DNA of 54,929 nt. Origin: an uncultured Ruminococcus sp. (lineage in GTDB: Bacteria > Bacillota > Clostridia > Oscillospirales > Ruminococcaceae). The translations under genes and the position numbers were made by a program. Within the stretch, counting starts at the first letter, position 1. Each line of letters opens with the position of its first letter. Below the pieces are notes generated by a model, which saw only the letters and a program-made list of their open reading frames with translations, made no database searches and was not told the origin of the DNA. This document shows, in pieces, positions 35,447 through 42,761 of this stretch. Location: positions 1 to 54,929 of the forward strand of contig CADALT010000017.1 of NCBI GenBank assembly GCA_902788785.1, given 5' to 3'.

Positions 35447-36058
35447 TCATATAAGGATACTAAGTCCCAGAAACATTACCGCACCTGCAATATTGCCCTT
35501 TGCAGGAAGCTTTGTGGGTGCGAGCAGCACAAACAGCGGCAGCGTATTGAAGACACAAGCCCACACAGGCAGGCTTGTCTTGCCCGAAACGACAAGCACC
35601 AGTAAAGTCCCTGCGAAAACCAGCAGTCCCACATATGCTGCGGCAGCCGCTGCTGTCCTCTTGAAAAAGCAAAGCACAGTTTCAAGTGCTTCATCAGTTC
35701 TGCCGAGCTTTATGTAAAACCACTCAACAGCGCCGCAGAAAACATGGTGCGCAGTTATCGGTACGATGAAGAACATTCCCGAAATGAACATTATCTTTCC
35801 CGAGATGTACGAATACTCCTGCGCCCAACGGCTAAGTCCGATATATCCGAAAGCCGCCATAAACAACGCCATCACGCCGTCCAGCATAGAAAGCTCTATC
35901 CTCCGCAGCGGCATTTTTTCAAACAGCTTTTTCATCTTTTCGCTGTCTGAGGTATCCTTCTTAAAATCAAATCTGCCGTCAGGCGTATAGGCAAGCAGGC
36001 AATCGGTAATACCGCAGATAATATGCCCAAGACAAGCAATGATAAGTGTGAGTTTCAT
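35447..36058 (-). CDS. Hypothetical polytopic membrane protein
   Basis: The product has about 203 aa and six predicted hydrophobic segments with short loops. No family is recognised with confidence. Either ATG 36058, which has GGGG nine bases upstream, or the ATG at 36073 could be used. It follows a TetR-family gene by a few bases and is probably the gene controlled by it, which would make it a candidate export or stress membrane protein. Confidence 0.7.
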   Translation of the reverse strand: MKLTLIIACLGHIICGITDCLLAYTPDGRFDFKKDTSDSEKMKKLFEKMPLRRIELSMLDGVMALFMAAFGYIGLSRWAQEYSYISGKIMFISGMFFIVPITAHHVFCGAVEWFYIKLGRTDEALETVLCFFKRTAAAAAAYVGLLVFAGTLLVLVVSGKTSLPVWACVFNTLPLFVLLAPTKLPAKGNIAGAVMFLGLSILI

Positions 36059-36085
36059 GTTTACAGACCCCATTCTAAAAAACAG

Positions 36086-36712
36086 CTATACCTTTGGTTT
36101 TTCCAGCATTATAGCTTTTTTCCAGTCAAAGAAACGACAGACTATCCTGCAATGTTCTTCTATCTGCTCCCAGGTCATATTATGCACAAAGGGCTCGCAG
36201 ATACAGGTCCAGAATGAAGATACGAGTACATGAAGTTCCTGCGCAGTTATATCGGTCTTTGCCATACCTCGTTTTTGGGCTTCAAGATAATACTGCTCAT
36301 AGGAAAAGCTTGCTTTGGTGACAAAATCGTGGTTGAAGTTCTCATAGCGTGTGCCTGACGCCTTATCGATAAGCAGTGAAAAGGTATCACGGTATTCATA
36401 CAATGTGGTGAACATTGGCAGCATAGTCTCATAGGTCATTTCCCATGAGGCATATACTTCAGCATCGCTCAATGCTGAAAAATCCGGATTCGATCGGCTC
36501 TCCATAAATTCAGTCAGAGCAGCTACGATATCCTCCACCACTGCACAGAAAAGCTCCTCTTTGCCTTTATAGCGCTTATAAACTGCGCCTGTGGTTATAT
36601 CCGCATTCATACAGATGGTTTTGAGTTCAGCTTTCAGGAAACCGTTTTTCAAAAACTCTGCTTTCGCACTTGCAAGCAGCCTGGGATCAATGCTTTTATC
36701 GGGGGTTGACAT
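36086..36712 (-). CDS. TetR-family regulator
   Basis: The 208-aa product has the TetR helix-turn-helix at about residues 20-55 (LKTICMNADITTGAVYKRYKGKEEL is the core region, with helix ITTGAVYKRY). The helical effector domain is of unknown specificity. ATG 36712 has AAAGGAG upstream. A dyad lies between its promoter and start, which fits autoregulation. The membrane protein gene follows in the same operon. Confidence 0.88.
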   Translation of the reverse strand: MSTPDKSIDPRLLASAKAEFLKNGFLKAELKTICMNADITTGAVYKRYKGKEELFCAVVEDIVAALTEFMESRSNPDFSALSDAEVYASWEMTYETMLPMFTTLYEYRDTFSLLIDKASGTRYENFNHDFVTKASFSYEQYYLEAQKRGMAKTDITAQELHVLVSSFWTCICEPFVHNMTWEQIEEHCRIVCRFFDWKKAIMLEKPKV

Positions 36713-36738
36713 AGTATCACTCCTTTGATGATCGGATT

Positions 36739-36785
36739 ATCAATAAATCGTTTATCATTATATCAGATGTTGTTTTGATTGTCAA
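36739..36785 (-). promoter_or_regulatory. Promoter and probable operator of the TetR-membrane protein operon
   Basis: On the minus strand TTGACA (36780-36785) and TATAAT (36757-36762) are 17 bp apart. Directly downstream, TGATAAACGATTTATTGA contains the dyad ATAAA-CGA-TTTAT. Confidence 0.75.
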
Positions 36786-36820
36786 GCATAACAGCTCGTT
36801 CCAATACATTCAGACATATC

Positions 36821-36852
36821 AAAATAAGGAGCTGCCGCACTCAGCAACTCCC
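36821..36852 (-). terminator. Terminator of the rhodanese lipoprotein gene
   Basis: The stem GGAGCTGC/GCAACTCC (one wobble) is followed by TTATTTT on the minus strand. Confidence 0.65.
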
Positions 36853-36860
36853 TATAAACA

Positions 36861-37982
36861 CTATTCTGCACGGAAAACTACCGACACCTCGCCATCACCA
36901 AAGGCTTCAAGCAGCTCATCTTTATCGGCATTGATATGCCCAAGCTTAGTCAGCTGCCACCTGTTCTCGTCATAGTAAAGTGCAAGGGTGTCGCCCTGAT
37001 AGAGAATTATATCCCCTGCCTGCGTGACTATCTCGGTATCATTGGTCGGCAGTTCAAAACCAAGAGACGCATTCTTTTCAAATCCGCCGTAATCGTTCAT
37101 ATCAAGTGTCAGCGGACTGCTTTTTATCTTCTCAACAAAGGCTTTTGCTGAACTGTTATCCTCTAATTCTACATCAAAATCTGCACCGTTGATGGCGACC
37201 ACGACCGAAGTATCGTTCTGCATATCCGTACTTAGTTCGCTGATAATAACATTCAGTCCGTCATCTACCTTAGCTGAAAAGACCTCTGCAGTATCATCCA
37301 TAGTGTTAGTTACTGTGATCTTGGTTTCGCCCTGTTTTAGTCCTTTGAATGTGAATATCACATCGAAGCCCGCACCATCGAGCTGCTCATGATCTTTTTG
37401 GTGATAAACTTTATTTTCGGTATACGAAAGAACATCGGGATCCTCAATCACAACATTATATTCGGGTCCGCCGCCGTCAAAGGAATCAAAGCTCAGCTGC
37501 GCATCTGCCGTGGTATCATCGTTCCCGGAAAGGCTCGTTTCACTTACGGGAGCCGCTGTTTCGGAGGTTTCTCCATAAACAACATCACCTTTCCAGTCGA
37601 TTATACCGCCGAACTCATACACGTTTTTATAGCCCATATCAAAAAGCTTCTGTGCCGCTTCCTTGCTGCGCCTTCCGCTGCGGCAGTAGATAAGTATTAT
37701 CTGTTCCTTATCAGGCAGTTCCTCGGGCATTTCAGTACCTATGCTCTCATTGGGTATACATATCGCCCCGGGGATATGATACTCGTCGTATTCGTCCTGC
37801 CGTCTTACATCGACCACTATCTGTCCGCCTTCAAGCTTCATCATCTCAGCGGCTTGTTCCTGAGATATCTGCGTATATGAATTTACCATACCATCACCGT
37901 CCATAACTTCGCCTTTCGATGAACAAGCTGCAAAAGCCAGCACCGCCGCAACACATAAGACCGATAAGATAATACCTTTCAT
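36861..37982 (-). CDS. Lipoprotein with rhodanese and cyclophilin-like domains
   Basis: The 373-aa product begins with a lipoprotein signal (lipobox AFAAC). A rhodanese domain at about residues 40-135 has the active-site loop YCRSGRRS. A linker and a beta-rich middle part (about 165-250) follow, then a C-terminal domain (about 255-365: VVVAINGADFDVELEDNSSA through DIILYQGDTLALYYDEN) that resembles the cyclophilin-like fold of PF18050. It would sit on the outer membrane face and may handle sulfur or protein thiols. ATG 37982 has AAGGAGGCGG upstream. It is a single-gene unit. Confidence 0.8.
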   Translation of the reverse strand: MKGIILSVLCVAAVLAFAACSSKGEVMDGDGMVNSYTQISQEQAAEMMKLEGGQIVVDVRRQDEYDEYHIPGAICIPNESIGTEMPEELPDKEQIILIYCRSGRRSKEAAQKLFDMGYKNVYEFGGIIDWKGDVVYGETSETAAPVSETSLSGNDDTTADAQLSFDSFDGGGPEYNVVIEDPDVLSYTENKVYHQKDHEQLDGAGFDVIFTFKGLKQGETKITVTNTMDDTAEVFSAKVDDGLNVIISELSTDMQNDTSVVVAINGADFDVELEDNSSAKAFVEKIKSSPLTLDMNDYGGFEKNASLGFELPTNDTEIVTQAGDIILYQGDTLALYYDENRWQLTKLGHINADKDELLEAFGDGEVSVVFRAE

Positions 37983-38014
37983 TTTTCCGCCTCCTTAAAA
38001 AAACTTGTAATTGT

Positions 38015-38043
38015 ATTTTACCATATAGAGCCCGTCATTTCAA
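38015..38043 (-). promoter_or_regulatory. Promoter of the rhodanese lipoprotein gene
   Basis: On the minus strand TTGAAA and TAAAAT are 17 bp apart. Confidence 0.7.
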
Positions 38044-38065
38044 GTGGTTATGGGCAATTTTTGAT

Positions 38066-38094
38066 TTGACTATCGTGCAAAGCCGTGATATAAT
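38066..38094 (+). promoter_or_regulatory. Promoter of the C39-like lipoprotein gene
   Basis: TTGACT and TATAAT are spaced by 17 bp. Confidence 0.8.
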
Positions 38095-38155
38095 ATACCT
38101 GATAAGTCGATGATATAACATCTGAGAAAACTTTTTTATGAGAAGGTGATATAGG

Positions 38156-38983
38156 GTGATAATAAAAAATACAGCGATGATACTTTTGCTCACACTCGTG
38201 CTGATCTCATGCGGTCTATCGGAAGAGGCAGACACAGCAAGCAGCTACGTTACGAGTGAAACTCAGACAGTTACCTCGACCGTAAATACCGAAACAACTG
38301 CCGTGACATCGTACACCACCGCCGATGATACAACGCTCATCACCGAGTCGGAAACTGCCACGGAGACTGCCGCAGAAGTCACCGAATTTCCCGATGAAGT
38401 GCTGATAGATACAGGCACGTTCAACCAGTACCAATGCTCCCTTGCAGGCAGTACCGCCTGCGGTGCGACTGCTGGCACATTGCTATTGCAAACTGTATCT
38501 TATGTGACGGGCGACGAACTCATCGAGCGCATGGACACCATACGCAATTATTCAGCGCTGGGCGATGATTACAGCTGCGGTGCACCGCAATACTATCTTG
38601 CAGGCTATCAGATAAGCAACTGCCTTAACAAATATCTGGAGGATAATGGTTTTGATGGCTATCATCTTACAAACCACCGCACAGACCGCTCCACCGAAGA
38701 AACACTGATTCAGCTGCTGGCAACAGGCAGACCTGCCGTGCTTGAAGTCTGCTACGCAAACGGCACTATGCTTTCGGATTTTCAGGGATATTCCCACTGG
38801 ATATGCGTAAACGGCTATCGTATCACCGATGAGGGGGTACAGTTTCGATATTCCGATACCATTACCGATACGCAGATGTGGGTCGATTCCGACCTGCTGG
38901 ATATATCAAATGCAAATGTTTCCTATGGGAACTTTTACCTACAGCCCGAAATGTACATCGTCTCCTTTGACACCCCTATTTGA
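38156..38983 (+). CDS. Lipoprotein with C39-like peptidase domain
   Basis: The 275-aa product starts with a lipoprotein signal (lipobox LISC, then G). A long Thr/Ser/Glu-rich stalk (to about residue 80) follows, then a papain-like C39 domain. The likely catalytic Cys is in AGSTACGATAG, and the His in SHWICVNGY. It would be anchored outside the cell and cleave a peptide or act as a binding module. The start is GTG 38156, with AGAAGGTG upstream. It is transcribed alone and ends at a strong terminator. Confidence 0.75.
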   Translation: MIIKNTAMILLLTLVLISCGLSEEADTASSYVTSETQTVTSTVNTETTAVTSYTTADDTTLITESETATETAAEVTEFPDEVLIDTGTFNQYQCSLAGSTACGATAGTLLLQTVSYVTGDELIERMDTIRNYSALGDDYSCGAPQYYLAGYQISNCLNKYLEDNGFDGYHLTNHRTDRSTEETLIQLLATGRPAVLEVCYANGTMLSDFQGYSHWICVNGYRITDEGVQFRYSDTITDTQMWVDSDLLDISNANVSYGNFYLQPEMYIVSFDTPI

Positions 38984-39002
38984 GTACTCTCATACAGATA
39001 AC

Positions 39003-39033
39003 AAGAGCCGACCTTACTGCAAGATCGGCTCTT
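39003..39033. terminator. Bidirectional terminator
   Basis: The stem AAGAGCCGA/TCGGCTCTT lies between convergent genes. Confidence 0.85.
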
Positions 39034-39040
39034 TACTATA

Positions 39041-40945
39041 TCATCTGTCATCTTTTTTATGAGCTTCCTGCTTCATCTCATACATAGCCTCGTCTGCCAT
39101 GCGGAAGTATTCATCGTACTCCAATGTGGTATCGGGTTCGACGACAACATAGCCAAAGCTTACGCTAAGTTTGAACGGCAGGCTGTAATCATCAGAGATA
39201 TGTTTGGATTTCTCTTCCATCAAGCTCTTTATAGCCAGCATCTTTTCAGTATCATCATACTCACCGATTATAACGAACTCATCACCGCCGTAGCGTACAG
39301 CCTTCCAGCTTTTTGGCACAGAATTCTTTATTACCTCTGCCACTATCTTTATCGCCAGATCGCCCTGAAGATGTCCGTAATGGTCGTTTATGACCTTCAT
39401 TCTGTTGATATCGGCGACCACGATTATCGCTCTGCTTTTGGCATGGCGGAGTTCATCAAGATAGGGAATAACTATCTTCTCATATCCCATTCTGTTATAA
39501 AGACTTGTCAGCTCATCTCTTACAGAGATCTCTGCAAGTATCTTATTGAGATTTTCCAGCCTGATATTCTGCCTTGCCCTTTCGATAGCAGATGCTGTAT
39601 GCCTTACCAGGGAGTTCATATATAAATCCGTTATCAGCTTATGATTATTTTTGCCTAAAAAATATCCTATACATTCTGCCCCGGCATGGAGAGGTACAAA
39701 AACATATATCACAGTTTCTTTACTGTCATTATCATAATACGGCACCATATCACTGCGGGAAATGATATGCCTTTTGACCGACACACCGTCTTTCATGCCG
39801 CAGATAATATCAATGGTATCACTGTAGCCCTCACTCCTGCTGTTTTCGTCATTGCCCATGGAGTCTACAAAGCTTTGGTCGAGACATACAAAGAAATCAT
39901 CACCCTCATAGGAATGGCTCTTTTCCCACATCTCGGTTAGTGCTGTATGTACATCATCAGGATCCTTGACGTGTGCGACGCAGTTATCCATTTCGATCAG
40001 GTGCCAGTCAAACAAGGTCCTTTCCACAGGCATGATGAATGATCTTCTTCTGGCCTCCTGCTGTATCCTGATACCCTCATTGCCCATGGAACAGCCGCAG
40101 CTTTCGCCCAGGTCGAATTTTGAGTCGTACACCTTATCTCCGAAATCAGGCTCACCGTTCATAAGTCCCACAAGACTGTCCATAGCCTGATAGCATCTTT
40201 CCTCCCAGCCACGGTCTACAGATGCCAGTATGGGTGAGAAATTATTGCCGCTCCTGAGATTATCATAGCCCGTCACCTTTACATCCTGCGGCACTTTTAT
40301 ACCAAGTTTATCAAGCACCACGCAGGTAGCCAGCGCCATTGAGTCATTTGCACATATGAAAGCATCAGGCAGTTTATCAAGCTTTGATACAACACCGGGC
40401 AGCTGTTCTTCAACTATCTTATAACTCCAGCAGCCCTCAAACACCTTGTTTTTATCGAATGTCAGACCATACTTCTCCATGATCTCGACTACGGCTTGGT
40501 ATCTCGCCTGACTCTCCTCATTATCAAAAGGACCGCTTATCCAGAACACATCCTTAACATCATGAACGACTACCATATGCTCCATTAGCTCTCTCATGCC
40601 GTTTATATTTTCGGTCCTTATGCAGTTTATTCCTTCAAGTTCAGCTTCCAGACAAATGGAAGGCACACCTGCATCGAGCACTTTTTCACGCAGTATCGCA
40701 TTCTCGCCTGCATTATTAAGTGTATTTCCCAAAAGCAGTACGCCTTCAAAATCATTAAGATCGGGAAGATTTAATATATTCAGTTCGCCCTTCGTATTAT
40801 CTTCGGTTATATCATAGGAGGTGTAATCCAGAAAAATAAATATATCTATATTATCTTCGGCTGCACGCTTTCTGATACCTTCCAAAGCGAAGTCCAGGTA
40901 ATCATCATTCCAACCATTTGTAAATACGGCAACTTTCTTCTTCAT
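39041..40945 (-). CDS. Diguanylate cyclase with LacI-type periplasmic-binding sensor
   Basis: The 634-aa protein has no signal peptide or membrane helix. Residues about 1-280 form a LacI/ribose-binding-like ligand domain (KKKVAVFTNGWNDDY; DAFICANDSMALA; VTGYDN), without the DNA-binding headpiece. A middle region and a coiled-coil linker follow. The GGDEF domain begins near residue 460, with YGGDEF near 551. The RxxD inhibitory site that usually lies five residues before GGDEF is absent (SWKAV there), so product inhibition may be lost. It probably makes c-di-GMP in response to a cytosolic sugar or related ligand. ATG 40945 has GGAGG upstream. A palindromic repeat lies in its leader. Confidence 0.88.
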   Translation of the reverse strand: MKKKVAVFTNGWNDDYLDFALEGIRKRAAEDNIDIFIFLDYTSYDITEDNTKGELNILNLPDLNDFEGVLLLGNTLNNAGENAILREKVLDAGVPSICLEAELEGINCIRTENINGMRELMEHMVVVHDVKDVFWISGPFDNEESQARYQAVVEIMEKYGLTFDKNKVFEGCWSYKIVEEQLPGVVSKLDKLPDAFICANDSMALATCVVLDKLGIKVPQDVKVTGYDNLRSGNNFSPILASVDRGWEERCYQAMDSLVGLMNGEPDFGDKVYDSKFDLGESCGCSMGNEGIRIQQEARRRSFIMPVERTLFDWHLIEMDNCVAHVKDPDDVHTALTEMWEKSHSYEGDDFFVCLDQSFVDSMGNDENSRSEGYSDTIDIICGMKDGVSVKRHIISRSDMVPYYDNDSKETVIYVFVPLHAGAECIGYFLGKNNHKLITDLYMNSLVRHTASAIERARQNIRLENLNKILAEISVRDELTSLYNRMGYEKIVIPYLDELRHAKSRAIIVVADINRMKVINDHYGHLQGDLAIKIVAEVIKNSVPKSWKAVRYGGDEFVIIGEYDDTEKMLAIKSLMEEKSKHISDDYSLPFKLSVSFGYVVVEPDTTLEYDEYFRMADEAMYEMKQEAHKKDDR

Positions 40946-40986
40946 GATGACCTCCATACACTGAGATCTACGTCATTTAATATATA

Positions 40987-41078
40987 GTAAACGACATTTT
41001 AATTTCTGCACAGGCACTTGTCGGAACTATGATACTTGTTTCAGTGAGTGTCCATGTACAGAAATTTATGCCGTTTAA
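40987..41078. repeat. Palindromic repeat, copy 2
   Basis: The ends match copy 1 at 2076-2167 in reverse orientation: GTAAACGAC then AATTTCTGCA on the left, and TGTACAGAAATTTATGCCGT on the right. The interior differs. It lies between the promoter at 41139-41167 and the diguanylate cyclase start, so it is transcribed in the 5' leader. Confidence 0.75.
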
Positions 41079-41138
41079 TATAATTAGGCGCAAATAACCT
41101 CTTCCGAAATTAAAGCGCTAAGTATCTGACCTATAACA

Positions 41139-41167
41139 ATTATAGCATATACAACATAAAAAGTCAA
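41139..41167 (-). promoter_or_regulatory. Promoter of the diguanylate cyclase gene
   Basis: On the minus strand TTGACT and TATAAT are 17 bp apart. The predicted leader is about 185 nt and includes repeat copy 2. Confidence 0.75.
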
Positions 41168-41232
41168 TGGTATCTGTGAGAATTGTTTATTTTTATATAA
41201 TTTGACAAACTATTGGTTATATATACCAAAAA

Positions 41233-41733
41233 TCAGCCTATCCTTTTGGCGAGTATAACACAGACCATCTCCCTGGAGCCGTCCTTTTTGATGCGCATAT
41301 TTTCCCACCTGAAGCTGTCGCTCGTGATATCGGAGAATATCCAAAAAGCGTCCTCCTCATCAAGCACCTTGCCTGCGAGCCTGTCACCTGCCTGCCTGAA
41401 ACAAAGCCTTTTCATGCAATGGTCGCAGGTGTACACCACATCATAGCACTTTTCTTCCTTGTTGAACATCCTGACAGAAGTACCGTACTCGCCGTCGGGC
41501 TGAGGTGAGGTATCCCTTGTCTCCCTCGATGGGAATATGAAAATATCCTGTACGCCTGCACCCTCGAGAATACGCCTGAATATCCATTCGCCTTTTACGT
41601 GCCTTTTCTGACCGTCCTCGGTTATATCGAAATAATCGCAGTCCCAGTCACCGATAAGCGGAGCGAACCAGTCATACTCCTTGGGTATCTTGCTCGACCT
41701 AGTGCTGAGTAATGCGCCAATAAAGCTATCCAT
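41233..41733 (-). CDS. Hypothetical protein, 166 aa (possibly lipocalin-like)
   Basis: The protein begins with WFAPLIGDWDCDYFD and has alternating beta-type segments with several Trp and Cys residues. The pattern recalls DUF1579/lipocalin-like soluble proteins, but I am not certain. ATG 41733 has AGAGGT upstream. It lies 14 bp after the zinc-ribbon gene and probably belongs to the dcd operon. Confidence 0.6.
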   Translation of the reverse strand: MDSFIGALLSTRSSKIPKEYDWFAPLIGDWDCDYFDITEDGQKRHVKGEWIFRRILEGAGVQDIFIFPSRETRDTSPQPDGEYGTSVRMFNKEEKCYDVVYTCDHCMKRLCFRQAGDRLAGKVLDEEDAFWIFSDITSDSFRWENMRIKKDGSREMVCVILAKRIG

Positions 41734-41747
41734 AACTTATACCTCTT

Positions 41748-41978
41748 TTATTTAAAAATCTTCTTTGAATTCAGTATAGCCGCCATATCCGAGCGGTCTA
41801 TCCATTCTTCCGTGTATCCGCAGTCACAGCAGATATATCTCTCCACGAAAACAACGCCGGATAACACAGTTGCCCTGCACTGGATATTATTTCCGTATGT
41901 GCCGTCGGGGTGACCGTCATTTTTTATCATTACGATATTGTTTCCGCCGCATTTTATACAAGTTTTGCTGTTTTTCAT
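41748..41978 (-). CDS. Small zinc-ribbon protein, 76 aa
   Basis: Two Cys pairs, CIKCGG near the start and CCDCGY near residue 54, form a likely zinc ribbon. The protein is otherwise unrecognised. ATG 41978 has AAAGGAGG upstream; an in-frame reading to 42029 lacks one. It follows dcd by about 80 bp. Confidence 0.7.
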   Translation of the reverse strand: MKNSKTCIKCGGNNIVMIKNDGHPDGTYGNNIQCRATVLSGVVFVERYICCDCGYTEEWIDRSDMAAILNSKKIFK

Positions 41979-42060
41979 AGCTGCCTCCTTTATGTCCCTG
42001 AAACTTGCAATGTTATTCTCCTCTGTCATTACAGTTTATGTCTGCCGATCACTTAACCCA

Positions 42061-42597
42061 CTATCGCTTGTCCCTGTCCATGAATACCCTTGAACCTGTT
42101 GCACCTCGCTGACCCTGATACTTGCCGTCATAAGGACGAAGCGCCTTATCGTCCATCTTAGCGAATACCAGCTGACCCACTCTCCTGCCTGCGGTCAGTT
42201 CGATGGCGCATCTGTTGGCATTAAAGAGTTCAAGCGTTATCTCGCCCTTAAAGCCGGGGTCTACCCAGCCGGCATTCTGTATGAAAAGTCCCATTCTGCC
42301 AAGGGAGCTCCTGCCCTCGACAAAAGCTGTCAGGTCATCGGGAAGCTCAAAATATTCCTTAGTTGTTGCCAGCACGAACTGTCCCGGCATTATCAGATAT
42401 TTATCCGCAGTTATGGTCTTATAGCCTATCTCATCACCCAGCGTTATTATGCCCGATGAAGTATCCTCCACCACGCTGAAAGTATTGCCAAGCCTTATAT
42501 CCACGCTTGCAGGCTGTATCTGTTCATCATCTACAGGCTCGATAACAAGCGATTTTTCTTCGATCATTCTTTTTATTGTCTTATCCGAAAGTATCAT
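42061..42597 (-). CDS. dcd: dCTP deaminase
   Basis: This 178-aa enzyme converts dCTP to dUTP for thymidylate synthesis. Typical motifs are QPASVDIRLG, EGRSSLGRMG with the catalytic Ser/Arg, and WVDPGFKGEITLEL with the catalytic Glu. A later GQLVF and the C-terminal Y-D-GKYQGQ segment complete the family pattern. The length is normal for the monofunctional or bifunctional dCTP deaminase family. ATG 42597 has GAGGTG upstream. A consensus promoter lies 30 bp away. Confidence 0.93.
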   Translation of the reverse strand: MILSDKTIKRMIEEKSLVIEPVDDEQIQPASVDIRLGNTFSVVEDTSSGIITLGDEIGYKTITADKYLIMPGQFVLATTKEYFELPDDLTAFVEGRSSLGRMGLFIQNAGWVDPGFKGEITLELFNANRCAIELTAGRRVGQLVFAKMDDKALRPYDGKYQGQRGATGSRVFMDRDKR

Positions 42598-42626
42598 ATA
42601 GCACCTCACTGTTTAAATATGATATC

Positions 42627-42655
42627 ATTATAACCCATATGTAACATTTTGTCAA
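42627..42655 (-). promoter_or_regulatory. Promoter of dcd
   Basis: On the minus strand TTGACA and TATAAT are 17 bp apart: a perfect consensus. Confidence 0.88.
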
Positions 42656-42715
42656 CAAAATGACCAAAATCATAAAAATATTCTGTCTTATTTTCTATCA
42701 CTGTATTACCTAAAC

Positions 42716-42747
42716 AAAAAGGGTACTCCCACAATATGGAAGTACCC
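42716..42747 (-). terminator. Terminator of the beta-helix gene
   Basis: The stem GGGTACTCCC/GGAAGTACCC is followed by five T on the minus strand. Confidence 0.85.
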
Positions 42748-42761
42748 CATGATCTCGTTTA

